DNA of 64,000 nucleotides from CAJQQY01 sp045104975 (GTDB taxonomy: Bacteria; Bacteroidota; Bacteroidia; Chitinophagales; Saprospiraceae): positions 1 to 64,000 of the forward strand of contig JBGCCY010000161.1 in the NCBI GenBank assembly GCA_045104975.1, given 5' to 3'. Positions 50,927 to 60,032 of the stretch are shown here, piece after piece. The position numbers and the translations under genes were made by a program. The notes beneath the pieces were generated by a model. It saw nothing but the letters and a program-made list of their open reading frames with translations, was not told the origin of the DNA and did no database searches. Each line of letters begins with the position of its first letter. Position 1 is the first letter of the stretch.

Positions 50927-51845
50927 TTGATTAAAAGCTCACCTAAATTTTTTGTTTTAATTTTTATACTTCTATCATCTTGGATAAGGGGGATAGGGCA
51001 AGATCCTTTTTATTGGCAATTGACGGAAGAGGACGGATTGCCAAGTATGACTATTTATCAAGTGCATCAAGACAAAAAAGGGTTTATGTGGTTTGGTACA
51101 GAGAATGGAATTTGTCGATATGATGGCAAAGAAATGGAGACGTATTATCATCCTGATTTATTGGATAATGAGATATTGACGATACAGGAGGATTCGTGGG
51201 GGAGAATTTGGTTTAAGAACTTGGCGGGGCAGTTAGCGTTTGTGGAGGATGGAATTATTAATTTTTCATCGATTAAATTTAAGACAATTAAGGAGTTTTG
51301 TGTAGTAAATGAATTCCTATTAACATTTTCAAATGTTATATTCGTCAACTAATACGGTTCTTGGATTTAAAATGAATCAATATCAAATAGGAAAAGATGG
51401 TGGGTTAATATTAAAGAAGAAAAATACAATAAAAAGTTTCTATACAGGACTAGGAGGTATTCAAATTAAAGAGAAAAAATATTTGGATTCTCAACCGGAA
51501 AGAATTTCTATTCTGAAAAAAAATATGAACTCCAATTTGGAAAAAATTAGCTTACCAACTAGCGAAGGATATTTTTTTGTAGAGATAAAAAATATAGTTC
51601 GTTGTGAAGCTCAAGGCAATTACACTCAATTTTATTTTAAAGATGGAAGTAAAGTTTTGGTGTCTAAAACATTAAAAGGATATGAAAGTATTTTGTCAGA
51701 TCTTCATTTTTTTCGAATCAACCGCTCACAATTGGTCAATTTGAAATGTATAAAAATAGTAGGCAGGTAAAGAAACCCTGCTGTTTCATTAGATGATGGA
51801 ACTGAATTAGTAATGAGTAGTTTTAGGAAAGATGAATTTTTTTAA
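50927..51845 (+). pseudogene. degraded two-component propeller / LytTR regulator
   Basis: Two pieces of one gene in different frames. Piece 1 (50927-51352): signal peptide and the first blades of a two-component regulator propeller ('FYWQLTEEDGLPSMTIYQV', 'GFMWFGTENGICRYDGKEM', 'WGRIWFKNLAGQLAF'), ending in a short nonsense tail. Piece 2 (51333-51845): a segment that ends in a LytTR DNA-binding domain ('VEIKNIVRCEAQGNYTQFYF', 'HFFRINRSQLVNLKCIK'); a TAA at 51768-51770 cuts it, but the same frame goes on with 'VSLDDGTELVMSSFRKDEFF' to a stop at 51843-51845, which is the normal LytTR end. A full gene of this kind has about 900-1,000 codons; here the other propeller blades, the Y_Y_Y domain and the membrane helix are missing. 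Deletion plus frameshift plus stop make it a ruin. Confidence 0.83.
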
Positions 51846-51877
51846 AAAATGGGAAAAGGAATTTAGTGAAATTTAAG

Positions 51878-51910
51878 TTTGGAAAAACTCACCGCAAAGA
51901 TTTACCTTTG
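51878..51910 (+). promoter_or_regulatory. rlmN promoter
   Basis: TTTG (51878-51881), 21 bases, TACCTTTG (51903-51910). The TTG at 51879 is part of the -33 box, so translation must start at the ATG at 51915; this leaves almost no leader (near leaderless). Confidence 0.72.
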
Positions 51911-51914
51911 CACT

Positions 51915-52970
51915 ATGTCTGATAAAATTATTTCAAAAATAGATATTCGTAAGTTTGACTTAGAAGCATTGGAAAATTATTTTCTCGAAATGGGAGAAAA
52001 GAAATTTCGTGCGAAGCAAGTCTATGAATGGTTGTGGAAAAAAGGAGCTAGGTCTTTTGATCAAATGTCTAATTTGTCAAAAGGACTCCGAGAATCTTTG
52101 GAAGAAAATTTTGTCATCAATGTAATTCAAGAAGACAAAGTACAGCGAAGTTCAGATGGAACCATTAAATCTCGATACCGATTGCATGATGGGCATATGA
52201 TTGAGGCAGTTTTGATTCCAGTTCCCTCGGACAATCGATTTACGGTTTGTGTTTCGTCGCAGGTAGGTTGTAGTTTAACTTGTAAATTTTGTGCAACCGG
52301 AAAAATGAAACGAGTGCGTAATCTCGATGCTTCCGAAATTTTTGATCAAGTCGTTTTAGTAAATCAGCAAGCGATGGAAACATTCGGTCATCCGTTGACC
52401 AACATAGTTTACATGGGAATGGGTGAACCGCTTTTGGCCTACAAAAGTGTGATGGAAAGTATTAAAATGATTACCTCACCTGATGGATTAAATATGTCTC
52501 CAAGACGAATCACAGTAAGTACCGCAGGAATAGCGAAGATGATTAGAAAGCTGGCAGATGATGAAGTGAAGTTTAATTTAGCACTCTCTCTTCATGCGGC
52601 CGATGATAAAAAGCGAGATGAAATCATGCCAATCAATGAGCAAAATAATTTGGCTGTGATCATGGATTCCATTGAGTATTTTTATCAAAAAACAAAAAAT
52701 AAAATTAGCTACGAGTATATTGCTTTCCAAAACTTCAACGATACCTTAGTTGATGCGGCTAATCTTTTTAAACTCTGCAATCGATTTCCAGTCAAAGTGA
52801 ATGTGATTGAATACAATCCAATTGATGGTGCTGAATTTGAAAAATCATCAGAAGATCGGATTGATTTATTCGCTCAATATTTACGAAAAAGAAATGTTAT
52901 GATTACCGTGAGAAGAAGTCGAGGGAAAGATATTGATGCTGCTTGTGGTCAGCTCGCCAACAAAGAATAG
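51915..52970 (+). CDS. rlmN: dual-specificity 23S rRNA/tRNA methyltransferase RlmN
   Basis: 351 residues from the ATG at 51915. Radical-SAM motif Cys119-x3-Cys123-x2-Cys126 in 'SSQVGCSLTCKFCATGKMKR', 'NIVYMGMGEPLLAY' (GGE-like motif GMGEP), 'RITVSTAGIAKMI', 'LALSLHAADDKKRDEIMPIN' and the C-terminal 'RRSRGKDIDAACGQL' with the methyl-carrying Cys. Methylates A2503 of 23S rRNA and A37 of some tRNAs at carbon 2. It has the native two-cysteine set, so an RlmN call is preferred to Cfr. Single gene, following the LytTR ruin. Confidence 0.96.
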   Translation: MSDKIISKIDIRKFDLEALENYFLEMGEKKFRAKQVYEWLWKKGARSFDQMSNLSKGLRESLEENFVINVIQEDKVQRSSDGTIKSRYRLHDGHMIEAVLIPVPSDNRFTVCVSSQVGCSLTCKFCATGKMKRVRNLDASEIFDQVVLVNQQAMETFGHPLTNIVYMGMGEPLLAYKSVMESIKMITSPDGLNMSPRRITVSTAGIAKMIRKLADDEVKFNLALSLHAADDKKRDEIMPINEQNNLAVIMDSIEYFYQKTKNKISYEYIAFQNFNDTLVDAANLFKLCNRFPVKVNVIEYNPIDGAEFEKSSEDRIDLFAQYLRKRNVMITVRRSRGKDIDAACGQLANKE

Positions 52971-53208
52971 TTTTTTTAAACTTATTTCTACCTCTTTTTT
53001 TATTTGAAAAGTCACTTTTAGAAATGGCTTAATATACTAATATGCAATTTTTATAAAAAGGGTTATGTAAATGTATTGTTATTTTATCTTCTTGTAAAAA
53101 GGTTTTCAAAACCATCTTTTCCCCCTCTAAAATTTCAACAAAAAAAATGCTTGTCTGTTTTCCTTTCATTGAACAAATTATTTTATCAAACTTAAAAACT
53201 AGACGAAC

Positions 53209-55476
53209 ATGAAACGATTTTTATTTTTAATGGTTTGCTTCTTTGCAAGCAACCTCGTTTTTAGCCAGACAGCACGACTACAAGTAATTCATAACTCTCC
53301 AACTCCGAACGTTGATGTTTATGTAAACGGAGATTTATTATTAGACAATTTTGTTTTCCGAAATGCGACACCTTTTATTGATGTACCAGCAGGAGTAGAT
53401 TTGAATGTTGGAATTGCACCAGCTAATAGTACATCTTCAGCAGATGCCATTGCAGAGTTTACTTACAACTTAGCAGATGGTGGAAGTTATATAATTGTTG
53501 CGAATGGAATAGTAGGAGGAACACCAGGATTTAATCTAGAAGTATTTGATATGGGACAAGAAACGGTAGCATCTGATAATGTAGGTTTATTGTTTTTTCA
53601 TGGATCACCAGATGCACCAGAAGTAGATATCACAGTAGGAGGAAGTCCAATTTTTGATGATGTGTCGTACACAGAATTTTCAGGATACATAGAAGTACCA
53701 GCAATGGAATATCAAGTAGCAGTTACTCCAGCAAATGATAATTCAACAATTGTTGCTGAGTATAAAAAGGATTTTAATTTTTGGAAAGGGCAAACAGCAG
53801 TAATTTTCGCCTCAGGATTTTTGTCAGGAGACAGTCCTGCATTCGAACCTTGGGTAGCCTTATCAAATGGAGGTACTTTCCCATTAGATGCAGTTGTACC
53901 AGAGATACCAGGTGCACGATTACAGATTATTCATAACTCACCAACGCCAAATGTTGATATTTATGTGAATGGAGATTTATTGTTAGACAATTTTACATTC
54001 AGAACGGCGACTCCATTTATTGATGTGCCATCGGGAGTAGATTTGGAGGTAGGAGTAGCTCCAGCAAATAGTACATCTTCAGCGGATGCGATTGCAACGT
54101 TCAATTATACATTGACAGAAGGCGAAACTTATATTGCGATTGCCAATGGAGTTGTAGGCGGAACTCCTGGGTTTAATATTGAAGTATTTGATATGGGACA
54201 AGAAACGGTGGCAGCAGAAAATGTAGGATTGTTATTTTTCCATGGATCGCCAGATGCACCAGAAGTAGATATTACAGTAGGAGGAAGCCCAATTTTTGAT
54301 GATGTATCATATTCAGAATTTTCAGGATATATAGAAGTACCAGCAACGGAATATCAAGTAGCAGTTACTCCAGCAGATGATAATTCAACAATCGTTGCAG
54401 AGTATAAAAAAGATTTTGATTTCTGGAAAGGACAAACAGCAGTAATTTTCGCATCAGGGTTTTTATCAGGAGATGATCCTGCATTTGAGCCTTGGGTAGC
54501 CTTATCAAATGGAGGAACCTTCCCATTGGATGCAGTTGTACCAGATGTTCCATCTGCAAGATTACAGGTGATCCATAATTCGCCAACTCCAAATGTTGAT
54601 ATATATGTGAATGGAGGTTTATTATTAGACAATTTTATTTTTAGAACAGCAACACCATTTATTGATGTTCCTTCAGGAGTAAATTTAGAAGTAGGAGTAG
54701 CTCCAGCAAACAGTACATCTTCAGCAGATGCAATTGCGACTTTCAATTATACATTGGCAGAAGGCGAAACCTACATTGCGATTGCTAACGGAATCGTAGG
54801 CGGAACACCAGGATTTAATATCGAAGTATTTGACATGGGACAAGAAACGGTAGCTGATGGAAACGTAGGATTGTTATTTTTTCATGGATCGCCAGATGCA
54901 CCAGAAGTAGATATCACATTAGGAGGAAGCCCAATTTTTGATGATGTATCGTATTCAGAATTTTCAGGATACTTGGAAGTACCTGCAGCAGAATATGAAG
55001 TGGCAGTTACTCCAGCGAATGATAATTCAGTAATTGTTGGAGAGTACAAAAAAGACTTTGGTTTCTGGAATGGTCAAACAGCCGTAATTTTTGCATCAGG
55101 ATTTTTGTCAGGAGATAGTCCTGCATTTGAGCCTTGGGTAGCTTTATCAAATGGAGGAACTTTCCCAATGGATGCAGTTATGACTTTGACAAATCCAAAT
55201 ACTGGAAGCTCAACGAGAGTAAATGAATTGACTATTTCTCCAAATCCTGCATTTGATTTTATTCAAATTCAAATGAATTTAGAAAAAGAAACAGATATGG
55301 AAATGTCAATTTTCAACAGTTTAGGTCAAGCAGTTATGACAAAAGATTTTGGAGTAACTGGAAAAGGACAAACAAGTTTTGAATTAAATGTAAATGATCT
55401 TCAAACAGGAGTTTACTTTTTACAAATCAGAACGGATGAAAGCTTTGAAATGAAGCAAATTCAAATAGCTAAATAA
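53209..55476 (+). CDS. secreted three-repeat DUF4397 protein with type IX sorting domain
   Basis: 755 residues. Sec signal peptide (cleavage near 'VFSQ', residue 20). Then three nearly identical units of 214 residues (about 22-235, 236-449, 450-660), each starting 'ARLQVIHNSPTPNVDVYVNG' or close to it, with two DUF4397-type halves per unit ('HNSPTPNVD' and 'HGSPDAPEVDI'). The C-terminus has a T9SS type A sorting domain: 'LTISPNPAFDFIQIQM', 'MSIFNSLGQAVMTKDF' and 'LQTGVYFLQIRTDE'. It is exported through the outer membrane and anchored or released; binding or adhesion is likely for DUF4397 but not proven. Transcribed alone. Confidence 0.93.
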   Translation: MKRFLFLMVCFFASNLVFSQTARLQVIHNSPTPNVDVYVNGDLLLDNFVFRNATPFIDVPAGVDLNVGIAPANSTSSADAIAEFTYNLADGGSYIIVANGIVGGTPGFNLEVFDMGQETVASDNVGLLFFHGSPDAPEVDITVGGSPIFDDVSYTEFSGYIEVPAMEYQVAVTPANDNSTIVAEYKKDFNFWKGQTAVIFASGFLSGDSPAFEPWVALSNGGTFPLDAVVPEIPGARLQIIHNSPTPNVDIYVNGDLLLDNFTFRTATPFIDVPSGVDLEVGVAPANSTSSADAIATFNYTLTEGETYIAIANGVVGGTPGFNIEVFDMGQETVAAENVGLLFFHGSPDAPEVDITVGGSPIFDDVSYSEFSGYIEVPATEYQVAVTPADDNSTIVAEYKKDFDFWKGQTAVIFASGFLSGDDPAFEPWVALSNGGTFPLDAVVPDVPSARLQVIHNSPTPNVDIYVNGGLLLDNFIFRTATPFIDVPSGVNLEVGVAPANSTSSADAIATFNYTLAEGETYIAIANGIVGGTPGFNIEVFDMGQETVADGNVGLLFFHGSPDAPEVDITLGGSPIFDDVSYSEFSGYLEVPAAEYEVAVTPANDNSVIVGEYKKDFGFWNGQTAVIFASGFLSGDSPAFEPWVALSNGGTFPMDAVMTLTNPNTGSSTRVNELTISPNPAFDFIQIQMNLEKETDMEMSIFNSLGQAVMTKDFGVTGKGQTSFELNVNDLQTGVYFLQIRTDESFEMKQIQIAK
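53272..55185 (+). repeat. three tandem 642-bp coding repeats
   Basis: Units start at 53272, 53914 and 54556, giving exactly 642 bp both times. The units differ mainly at third codon positions and a few residues, so they are older than a fresh duplication but homogenised in protein. Confidence 0.95.
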
Positions 55477-55505
55477 TTTTTTTCATAAGATCACTCATAA
55501 ATATA

Positions 55506-55538
55506 AAAGACCGAACCTTAAAAAAGGGTTCGGTCTTT
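55506..55538. terminator. terminator between the DUF4397 and PfkB genes
   Basis: 12-bp perfect arms AAAGACCGAACC (55506-55517) and GGTTCGGTCTTT (55527-55538), 9-nt loop, T6 after. Confidence 0.92.
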
Positions 55539-55565
55539 CTTTTTTCTCAAAAAGTATTTTGAAAA

Positions 55566-56483
55566 TTATTTCATATCAAAATTCACCAATTTAGAGAATT
55601 GTTTTACTCTTGAATTGATTGTTTTTGCATTTAGTTTTTTCAATTTCCCAATACTAAATTCTTCCACACAAAATGAAGCCATTGCAGATCCGTAGATTAC
55701 AGCACGTTTCATATTTTCGAAGGAAATATTTCCAGTTTTGGCAATATAACCAATGAATCCACCTGCAAAAGTATCACCTGCTCCAGTTGGATCAAAAACT
55801 TCCGCCAAAGGCAAGGCAGGAGCGTAAAACATTTTTTCACCTGAAAAAAGTAAAGCACCATGCTCTCCTTTTTTGATGACTAAATATTTAGGCCCCATTT
55901 TTTGAATCACTTTTGCAGCTTTTACCAATGAATACTCACCTGACAATTGTCGAGCCTCTTCATCATTGATCGTGATCACATCAACTTGCTTGATTACTTT
56001 TTTCAAAGCAGGCATTGCGATATCCATCCAGAAGTTCATCGTATCCAAAACGATTAATTTTGGACGTTTTTTCATTTGCTTAATAACTTTGAGTTGAATT
56101 TCAGGAGTCAAATTTCCCAACATTAAGTATTTAGAATTCTTATAACTCTCAGGAAGTTTTGGGTTGAAATCAGCTAATACGTTTAGCTCAGTTGCTAAAG
56201 TATCTCGTTGATTCATATTATCATGGTATTTTCCAGCCCAAAAGAAAGATTTCTCTCCTTCTTTAATTTCAAGGCCTTCGAGGTTGATACCACGTTTTTT
56301 CATATATTTTAATTCTGCTTCAGGAAAATCATCTCCAACTACAGAAACTAAATTAATGTCTTTAGTAAAATAAGAAGCTGCAATACTGATGTAGGTACAA
56401 GCCCCTCCAACAACGCGATCTGCCTTGCCAAAAGGAGTTTCAATAGAATCAAAAGCAACTGTTCCAACTGTTAATAAACTCAT
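55566..56483 (-). CDS. PfkB-family sugar/nucleoside kinase
   Basis: 305 residues. Begins 'MSLLTVGTVAFDSIETPFG', has the N-terminal 'GGACTYISIAASYF' region, and the C-terminal PfkB signature 'VFDPTGAGDTFAGGFIGYIA' with the catalytic Asp in DPTGAGD and the anion-hole GAGD. 'DTMNFWMD' and 'TINDEEARQLSGE' in the middle are typical of the adenosine-kinase-like branch. Phosphorylates a sugar or nucleoside; the substrate is not determined. Divergent from tRNA-Asn. Confidence 0.9.
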   Translation of the reverse strand: MSLLTVGTVAFDSIETPFGKADRVVGGACTYISIAASYFTKDINLVSVVGDDFPEAELKYMKKRGINLEGLEIKEGEKSFFWAGKYHDNMNQRDTLATELNVLADFNPKLPESYKNSKYLMLGNLTPEIQLKVIKQMKKRPKLIVLDTMNFWMDIAMPALKKVIKQVDVITINDEEARQLSGEYSLVKAAKVIQKMGPKYLVIKKGEHGALLFSGEKMFYAPALPLAEVFDPTGAGDTFAGGFIGYIAKTGNISFENMKRAVIYGSAMASFCVEEFSIGKLKKLNAKTINSRVKQFSKLVNFDMK

Positions 56484-56527
56484 GTTAAAAAGTATTTAAA
56501 ATTTTTTTAAAAAAAGTGATGCAAAGA

Positions 56528-56558
56528 TTGCATTTTTTTTGTTTAAAATATATCTTTG
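56528..56558 (+). promoter_or_regulatory. tRNA-Asn promoter
   Basis: TTG (56528-56530), 20 bases, TATCTTTG (56551-56558), about 50 bp before the mature tRNA. Confidence 0.72.
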
Positions 56559-56609
56559 CGTTCGCTTTTAGGAAGATAGAAGCAATTTTATATTTTTATT
56601 AGCAAAATT

Positions 56610-56683
56610 GCCCCTTTAGCTCAGCTGGTTAGAGCGTCGGACTGTTAATCCGCAGGTCCAAGGTTCGAGTCCTTGAAGGGGCG
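56610..56683 (+). tRNA. tRNA-Asn (GUU)
   Basis: 74 nt without encoded CCA. Acceptor GCCCCTT pairs with AAGGGGC plus discriminator G; D arm AGCTCAGCTGGTTAGAGC; anticodon stem CGGAC...GTCCG-type with loop CTGTTAA giving anticodon GTT; T arm CAAGG-TTCGAGT-CCTTG. All arms close, so it should be functional. Confidence 0.97.
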
Positions 56684-56690
56684 CAAAAAT

Positions 56691-56720
56691 AAAGCTCTGT
56701 GATGTATATCGCAGGGCTTT
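56691..56720 (+). terminator. terminator of tRNA-Asn
   Basis: AAAGCTCTGTG (56691-56701) and CGCAGGGCTTT (56710-56720) with two G-U pairs, then T-rich. Confidence 0.82.
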
Positions 56721-56824
56721 TTTTGTTTTTAATCCTACCTAAGTGATTCTTTAATCTATAAGAAGAATTATCCACCAAATTATCCACATTTTCAGAACTT
56801 ACGTATATTTAAACTAAAAAACTC

Positions 56825-57967
56825 ATGGGAGGAGACTGGAAAGAAATGTTTGATGCTGCCGCAGATGGCGATATTGAATTAGTAAGATATCATCTTAAAA
56901 TGGGAATTGATCTCAATTATCAACATCCTGAATATATGACTTCTGTGTTGATCGAGTGTATTCGATTGAAGAAAATAGAGATGGTAAAATTCCTTTTGGA
57001 AAATGGAGCTGATCCAAGTGCCACAGAAGGATTTGGAACAACGACTACTTTGAGTATCGCCAAATCTGAAAAGAATCATGAAGCTGTCCACCTCTTGAAT
57101 TCATATTTAAGAAAGAATAATTCAGATGAGGCCATCCGAATTAATAAAGTCTTACTCACAGGTGGCAACCGAGGAATTGGAAAAGCGATTGCTCAAAAGA
57201 TATTGGAAGAAAGCCAAGAGGTTATTATCGTTTGCAGGAATGCAACCGAAGGAAAAGTAGTCACAAAAGAGTTAGCATCAAAAACGGGTAACCCCAAAAT
57301 ATCGTTCATTCAAGGAGATTTATCAAGCATTCAAAAATGTAAAACATTAATTGAAAAAATAAAGGCTGAACATTCCGACATCAATATTCTTATCAACAAT
57401 GCAGGTGTTTGGATGACGGAAAGAAAGTTGAATGATGATGGTTTGGAAATGAGTTTTATGGTAAATTATTTAGCTCCACACATTTTGTGTCATGGTTTAT
57501 TTCCTCTTTTAAAAAAGAATCAACCTGCCAGAATTATCAATGTCAACTCTGGACTTTATCTCAAAGGAGGTTTAAATATTGAAAAAACGCCTTACGGTTT
57601 AGATTTTGGCTCAATAAAAACATACGCAAATTCCAAGTTTTGTAACATGATGTCGAGTATTGATTTTGCCAAAGAAATTGAAGGAAGCGGAGTAACGATA
57701 AATGCAGTTCATCCTGGAGTGATCAACACAGGTTTGGGTGACTCTCCTAAGTTTTTGAGTAAAGTGGTGAAATTTGTCAAGCGATTTTGGAAGTCTCCAG
57801 AGTATGGTGCAGCCGCTCCAACTTGGTTGGCATTGAGTGAAGAATTGGAAGGTGTAAATGGAAATTATTATAATGAAAAAGAAGAGACAGAGTATATCGA
57901 AGAAGTGAAGAATGAAAAATTAAGGGCAATACTTCAAATGAAGACAGAGGAGATTTTAAATAAATAA
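56825..57967 (+). CDS. ankyrin-repeat / short-chain dehydrogenase fusion
   Basis: 380 residues. Residues 1-95 form two to three ankyrin repeats ('MFDAAADGDIELVRYHLKMG', 'IEMVKFLLENGADPSATEG'). From about 105 a classical SDR domain follows: 'VLLTGGNRGIGKAIAQKIL' (TGxxxGIG), 'DINILINNAGVWM', the catalytic Ser in 'INVNSGLYL' and 'YANSK' (YxxxK), then 'VHPGVINTGLG'. The retinol dehydrogenase/WWOX-like branch fits best. No linker stop or frameshift lies between the two parts. Cytoplasmic. The ankyrin part suggests a protein partner; the substrate is unknown. Confidence 0.9.
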   Translation: MGGDWKEMFDAAADGDIELVRYHLKMGIDLNYQHPEYMTSVLIECIRLKKIEMVKFLLENGADPSATEGFGTTTTLSIAKSEKNHEAVHLLNSYLRKNNSDEAIRINKVLLTGGNRGIGKAIAQKILEESQEVIIVCRNATEGKVVTKELASKTGNPKISFIQGDLSSIQKCKTLIEKIKAEHSDINILINNAGVWMTERKLNDDGLEMSFMVNYLAPHILCHGLFPLLKKNQPARIINVNSGLYLKGGLNIEKTPYGLDFGSIKTYANSKFCNMMSSIDFAKEIEGSGVTINAVHPGVINTGLGDSPKFLSKVVKFVKRFWKSPEYGAAAPTWLALSEELEGVNGNYYNEKEETEYIEEVKNEKLRAILQMKTEEILNK

Positions 57968-57969
57968 TT

Positions 57970-58836
57970 TTACTCTTCCTCGTCTTTTATTTTTTCTGAA
58001 TCTTGTTTTTCTTTCATCTCAAATAATACCGCTGACAAAATTTCATTGTCTTCGATTTTCATTTCACTCGGTTTATTTTCATTTTCCAAAGCCATTTCTG
58101 AATCTAATATTGCTTCGTCATCAGGAATAGGTGGAGTCTTGAATGGAGAATCTTGCTGATGTTGAGCTATAAATTTTCGAGAGAAAAACAAGCCACCCAT
58201 TAAAACAAAGGTTGCTAAAATCATTAACCAATCATCATATCTTTGGAATAGAAAAAAGTCATACAATCCATGAACACCAACTGCTAAAAGAAGTCCAACC
58301 AAAATATTTTTAAATAAATTAGCTCGATCAAATTTTGCCAAACCAACATAGTATCCGAGAATAACTCCAAAAACGGCATGTGAGGGAACAGCAGTAAAAT
58401 CTCGAACAATTGCCAACGTAATATCATAAGGCATGCAGTAAACTATATTTTCAACAATCGCAAAGCCCATCCCAATCATCACCGCATAAATGATTCCATC
58501 CATCGGTTCATTAAATTGTTTATGGTTAAATGGAATTGCGAGAAGAATGGTCAATTTTAAAAGTTCCTCCACTAAAGCAGTACGGATAAATGCAGAATAA
58601 AATAGAACACCAAAATGAGTATTCGGATCTAAATCATTTTCTTCCACAAAAGGAGTGATCAAGTCATCCATAAATCCTTCTCCAATTCTAGCTGCGTAGA
58701 AAATTGCAATGCCTAATCCAAAACAAATGGCTAATAATGGAATCGGTTCTTTTTCATGTTTGTCCTGTTTAATAATGAAATAACAAATAAATAATCCAGG
58801 AAGAACTGATGCCAATAATGTTAAAGTGAAAATCAA
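57970..58836 (-). CDS. PrsW-family intramembrane metalloprotease
   Basis: 288 residues with about eight helices. Active-site marks in order: 'TALVEELLKLTILLAI' (EExxK), 'MDGIIYAVMIGMGFAIVENIVY' (quoted as 'DGIIYAVMIGMGFAIVEN'), 'AVPSHAVFGVILGYYVG' (HAxxG) and 'GVHGLYDFFLFQ' (HxxxD). The last 70 residues are a cytosolic, highly acidic tail. PrsW proteins cleave membrane anti-sigma factors in some species; the target here is unknown. The start overlaps the end of the alpha/beta hydrolase gene by 4 bp, so they are cotranscribed. Confidence 0.92.
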   Translation of the reverse strand: MIFTLTLLASVLPGLFICYFIIKQDKHEKEPIPLLAICFGLGIAIFYAARIGEGFMDDLITPFVEENDLDPNTHFGVLFYSAFIRTALVEELLKLTILLAIPFNHKQFNEPMDGIIYAVMIGMGFAIVENIVYCMPYDITLAIVRDFTAVPSHAVFGVILGYYVGLAKFDRANLFKNILVGLLLAVGVHGLYDFFLFQRYDDWLMILATFVLMGGLFFSRKFIAQHQQDSPFKTPPIPDDEAILDSEMALENENKPSEMKIEDNEILSAVLFEMKEKQDSEKIKDEEE

Positions 58837-59660
58837 ATGTTTATCTTTTTACTAGTCTCAATTTTTGAAAAATCATAACAATGTTTTATAAATTGCTTGA
58901 TTATTTTTCGAGTTTCTTTGGTTGCTTCAAACATACCCATATGCCCTACTCCTTCCAAAACATGAATATGTGCGATATCAGGAAGTGCAGTCTGTTCCAT
59001 ACTTTTATCAAAAGGAACGACTTCGTCATCTTTCCCAATGATAAATAAAACAGGGTGTTTTATTTTTTTCAAAACCTCAGAATTATCGGGCCGATTCATC
59101 ATCAATTCCAAGCCACCAATGATTCCTGCTTGCGGAAATGAACTTGCTCGGTGAATCATCTTATTGACCAAAAAATTATTGCTACTCAAAAATGCAGGTG
59201 GAAATAAATTGGGGAATAATTGTTTCACATAATGATAGTGACTATTCTTTTTGATGAACTCAATTGATTTTGCTCGACCTGCTTTTTTCTCTTCCGAATC
59301 TGCATAAGGAAAGGAATGAAAAATACCTAAGCCACTCAAGTTTGATGGATATTTTTTTGCAAAAGCCAAACTTACATAGCCTCCCATCGAATGCCCAATC
59401 AAAGTACATGTTCTAATTTCCAAATGATTTAAAACTGACTTTACAACCTCTGCAAATAATTCTACGGAAGGATTTTCAATAGGTTCGGAATTTCCAAAAC
59501 CAGGCAAATCTATTCGGATAATTTTATTGGATTTGAAAACAGAAATGAAATCATCCCAGACAGAACTATCTTCACAAAAGCCATGTAAAAAAACAATAGC
59601 TGCTCCTTTTCCTCTGGAAGAGTAATTAATTTTTCGTTCTTTGAAATTTATTTTTGGCAT
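58833..59660 (-). CDS. alpha/beta hydrolase
   Basis: 275 residues. 'AIVFLHGFCEDSSVWDDF' (oxyanion HG), 'IRIDLPGFGNSEPI', the nucleophile elbow 'LIGHSMGGYVSLAFA', the acid in 'FIIGKDDEVVPFD' and the catalytic His in 'VLEGVGHMGMFEA' complete the triad. Cytoplasmic, cap domain around 120-190. The substrate is open (ester, lactone or other). It is the first gene of a two-gene operon with PrsW. Confidence 0.92.
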   Translation of the reverse strand: MPKINFKERKINYSSRGKGAAIVFLHGFCEDSSVWDDFISVFKSNKIIRIDLPGFGNSEPIENPSVELFAEVVKSVLNHLEIRTCTLIGHSMGGYVSLAFAKKYPSNLSGLGIFHSFPYADSEEKKAGRAKSIEFIKKNSHYHYVKQLFPNLFPPAFLSSNNFLVNKMIHRASSFPQAGIIGGLELMMNRPDNSEVLKKIKHPVLFIIGKDDEVVPFDKSMEQTALPDIAHIHVLEGVGHMGMFEATKETRKIIKQFIKHCYDFSKIETSKKINI

Positions 59661-60032
59661 AGTTTCTCTAGTCGATTGTCATGAATTGGCGCTAAAATAC
59701 TCTAATCATACTTGGCGACAAAATTTTGATAATTATTTGCTTGTTTGATTTTGGGAAAACCCAAATTGTGTTTTTGAATTTTTAGGAAAATAAATTGTTC
59801 GTGGAATAGAAAATGAGGAGCGTAAATTATTGAAGGGATATGTTTTGGATCAGTTAATATATAAAGCAATATATGAAAAGATATTGGAATAGATTTTTTT
59901 AACTAAAATAGTTTTAGCTTTTTCATTGCTTCATTTTATTTCAAACTAAAAAATAATTTTTACAAAAAATGAGATACTCGCCTTCCGTTTTCTTCAAATT
60001 TCCTACCTTCAACTTTCTAAAATAAAACATCT
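59661..60032. other. 372-bp intergenic region between divergent genes
   Basis: AT-rich. A small hairpin TTTGGG-AAAA-CCCAAA (59750-59765) is visible. I find no ORF with coding character, no full-consensus promoter and no repeat. The permease at 60033 begins with GTG, and its promoter should lie in the last 100 bp. Confidence 0.6.
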
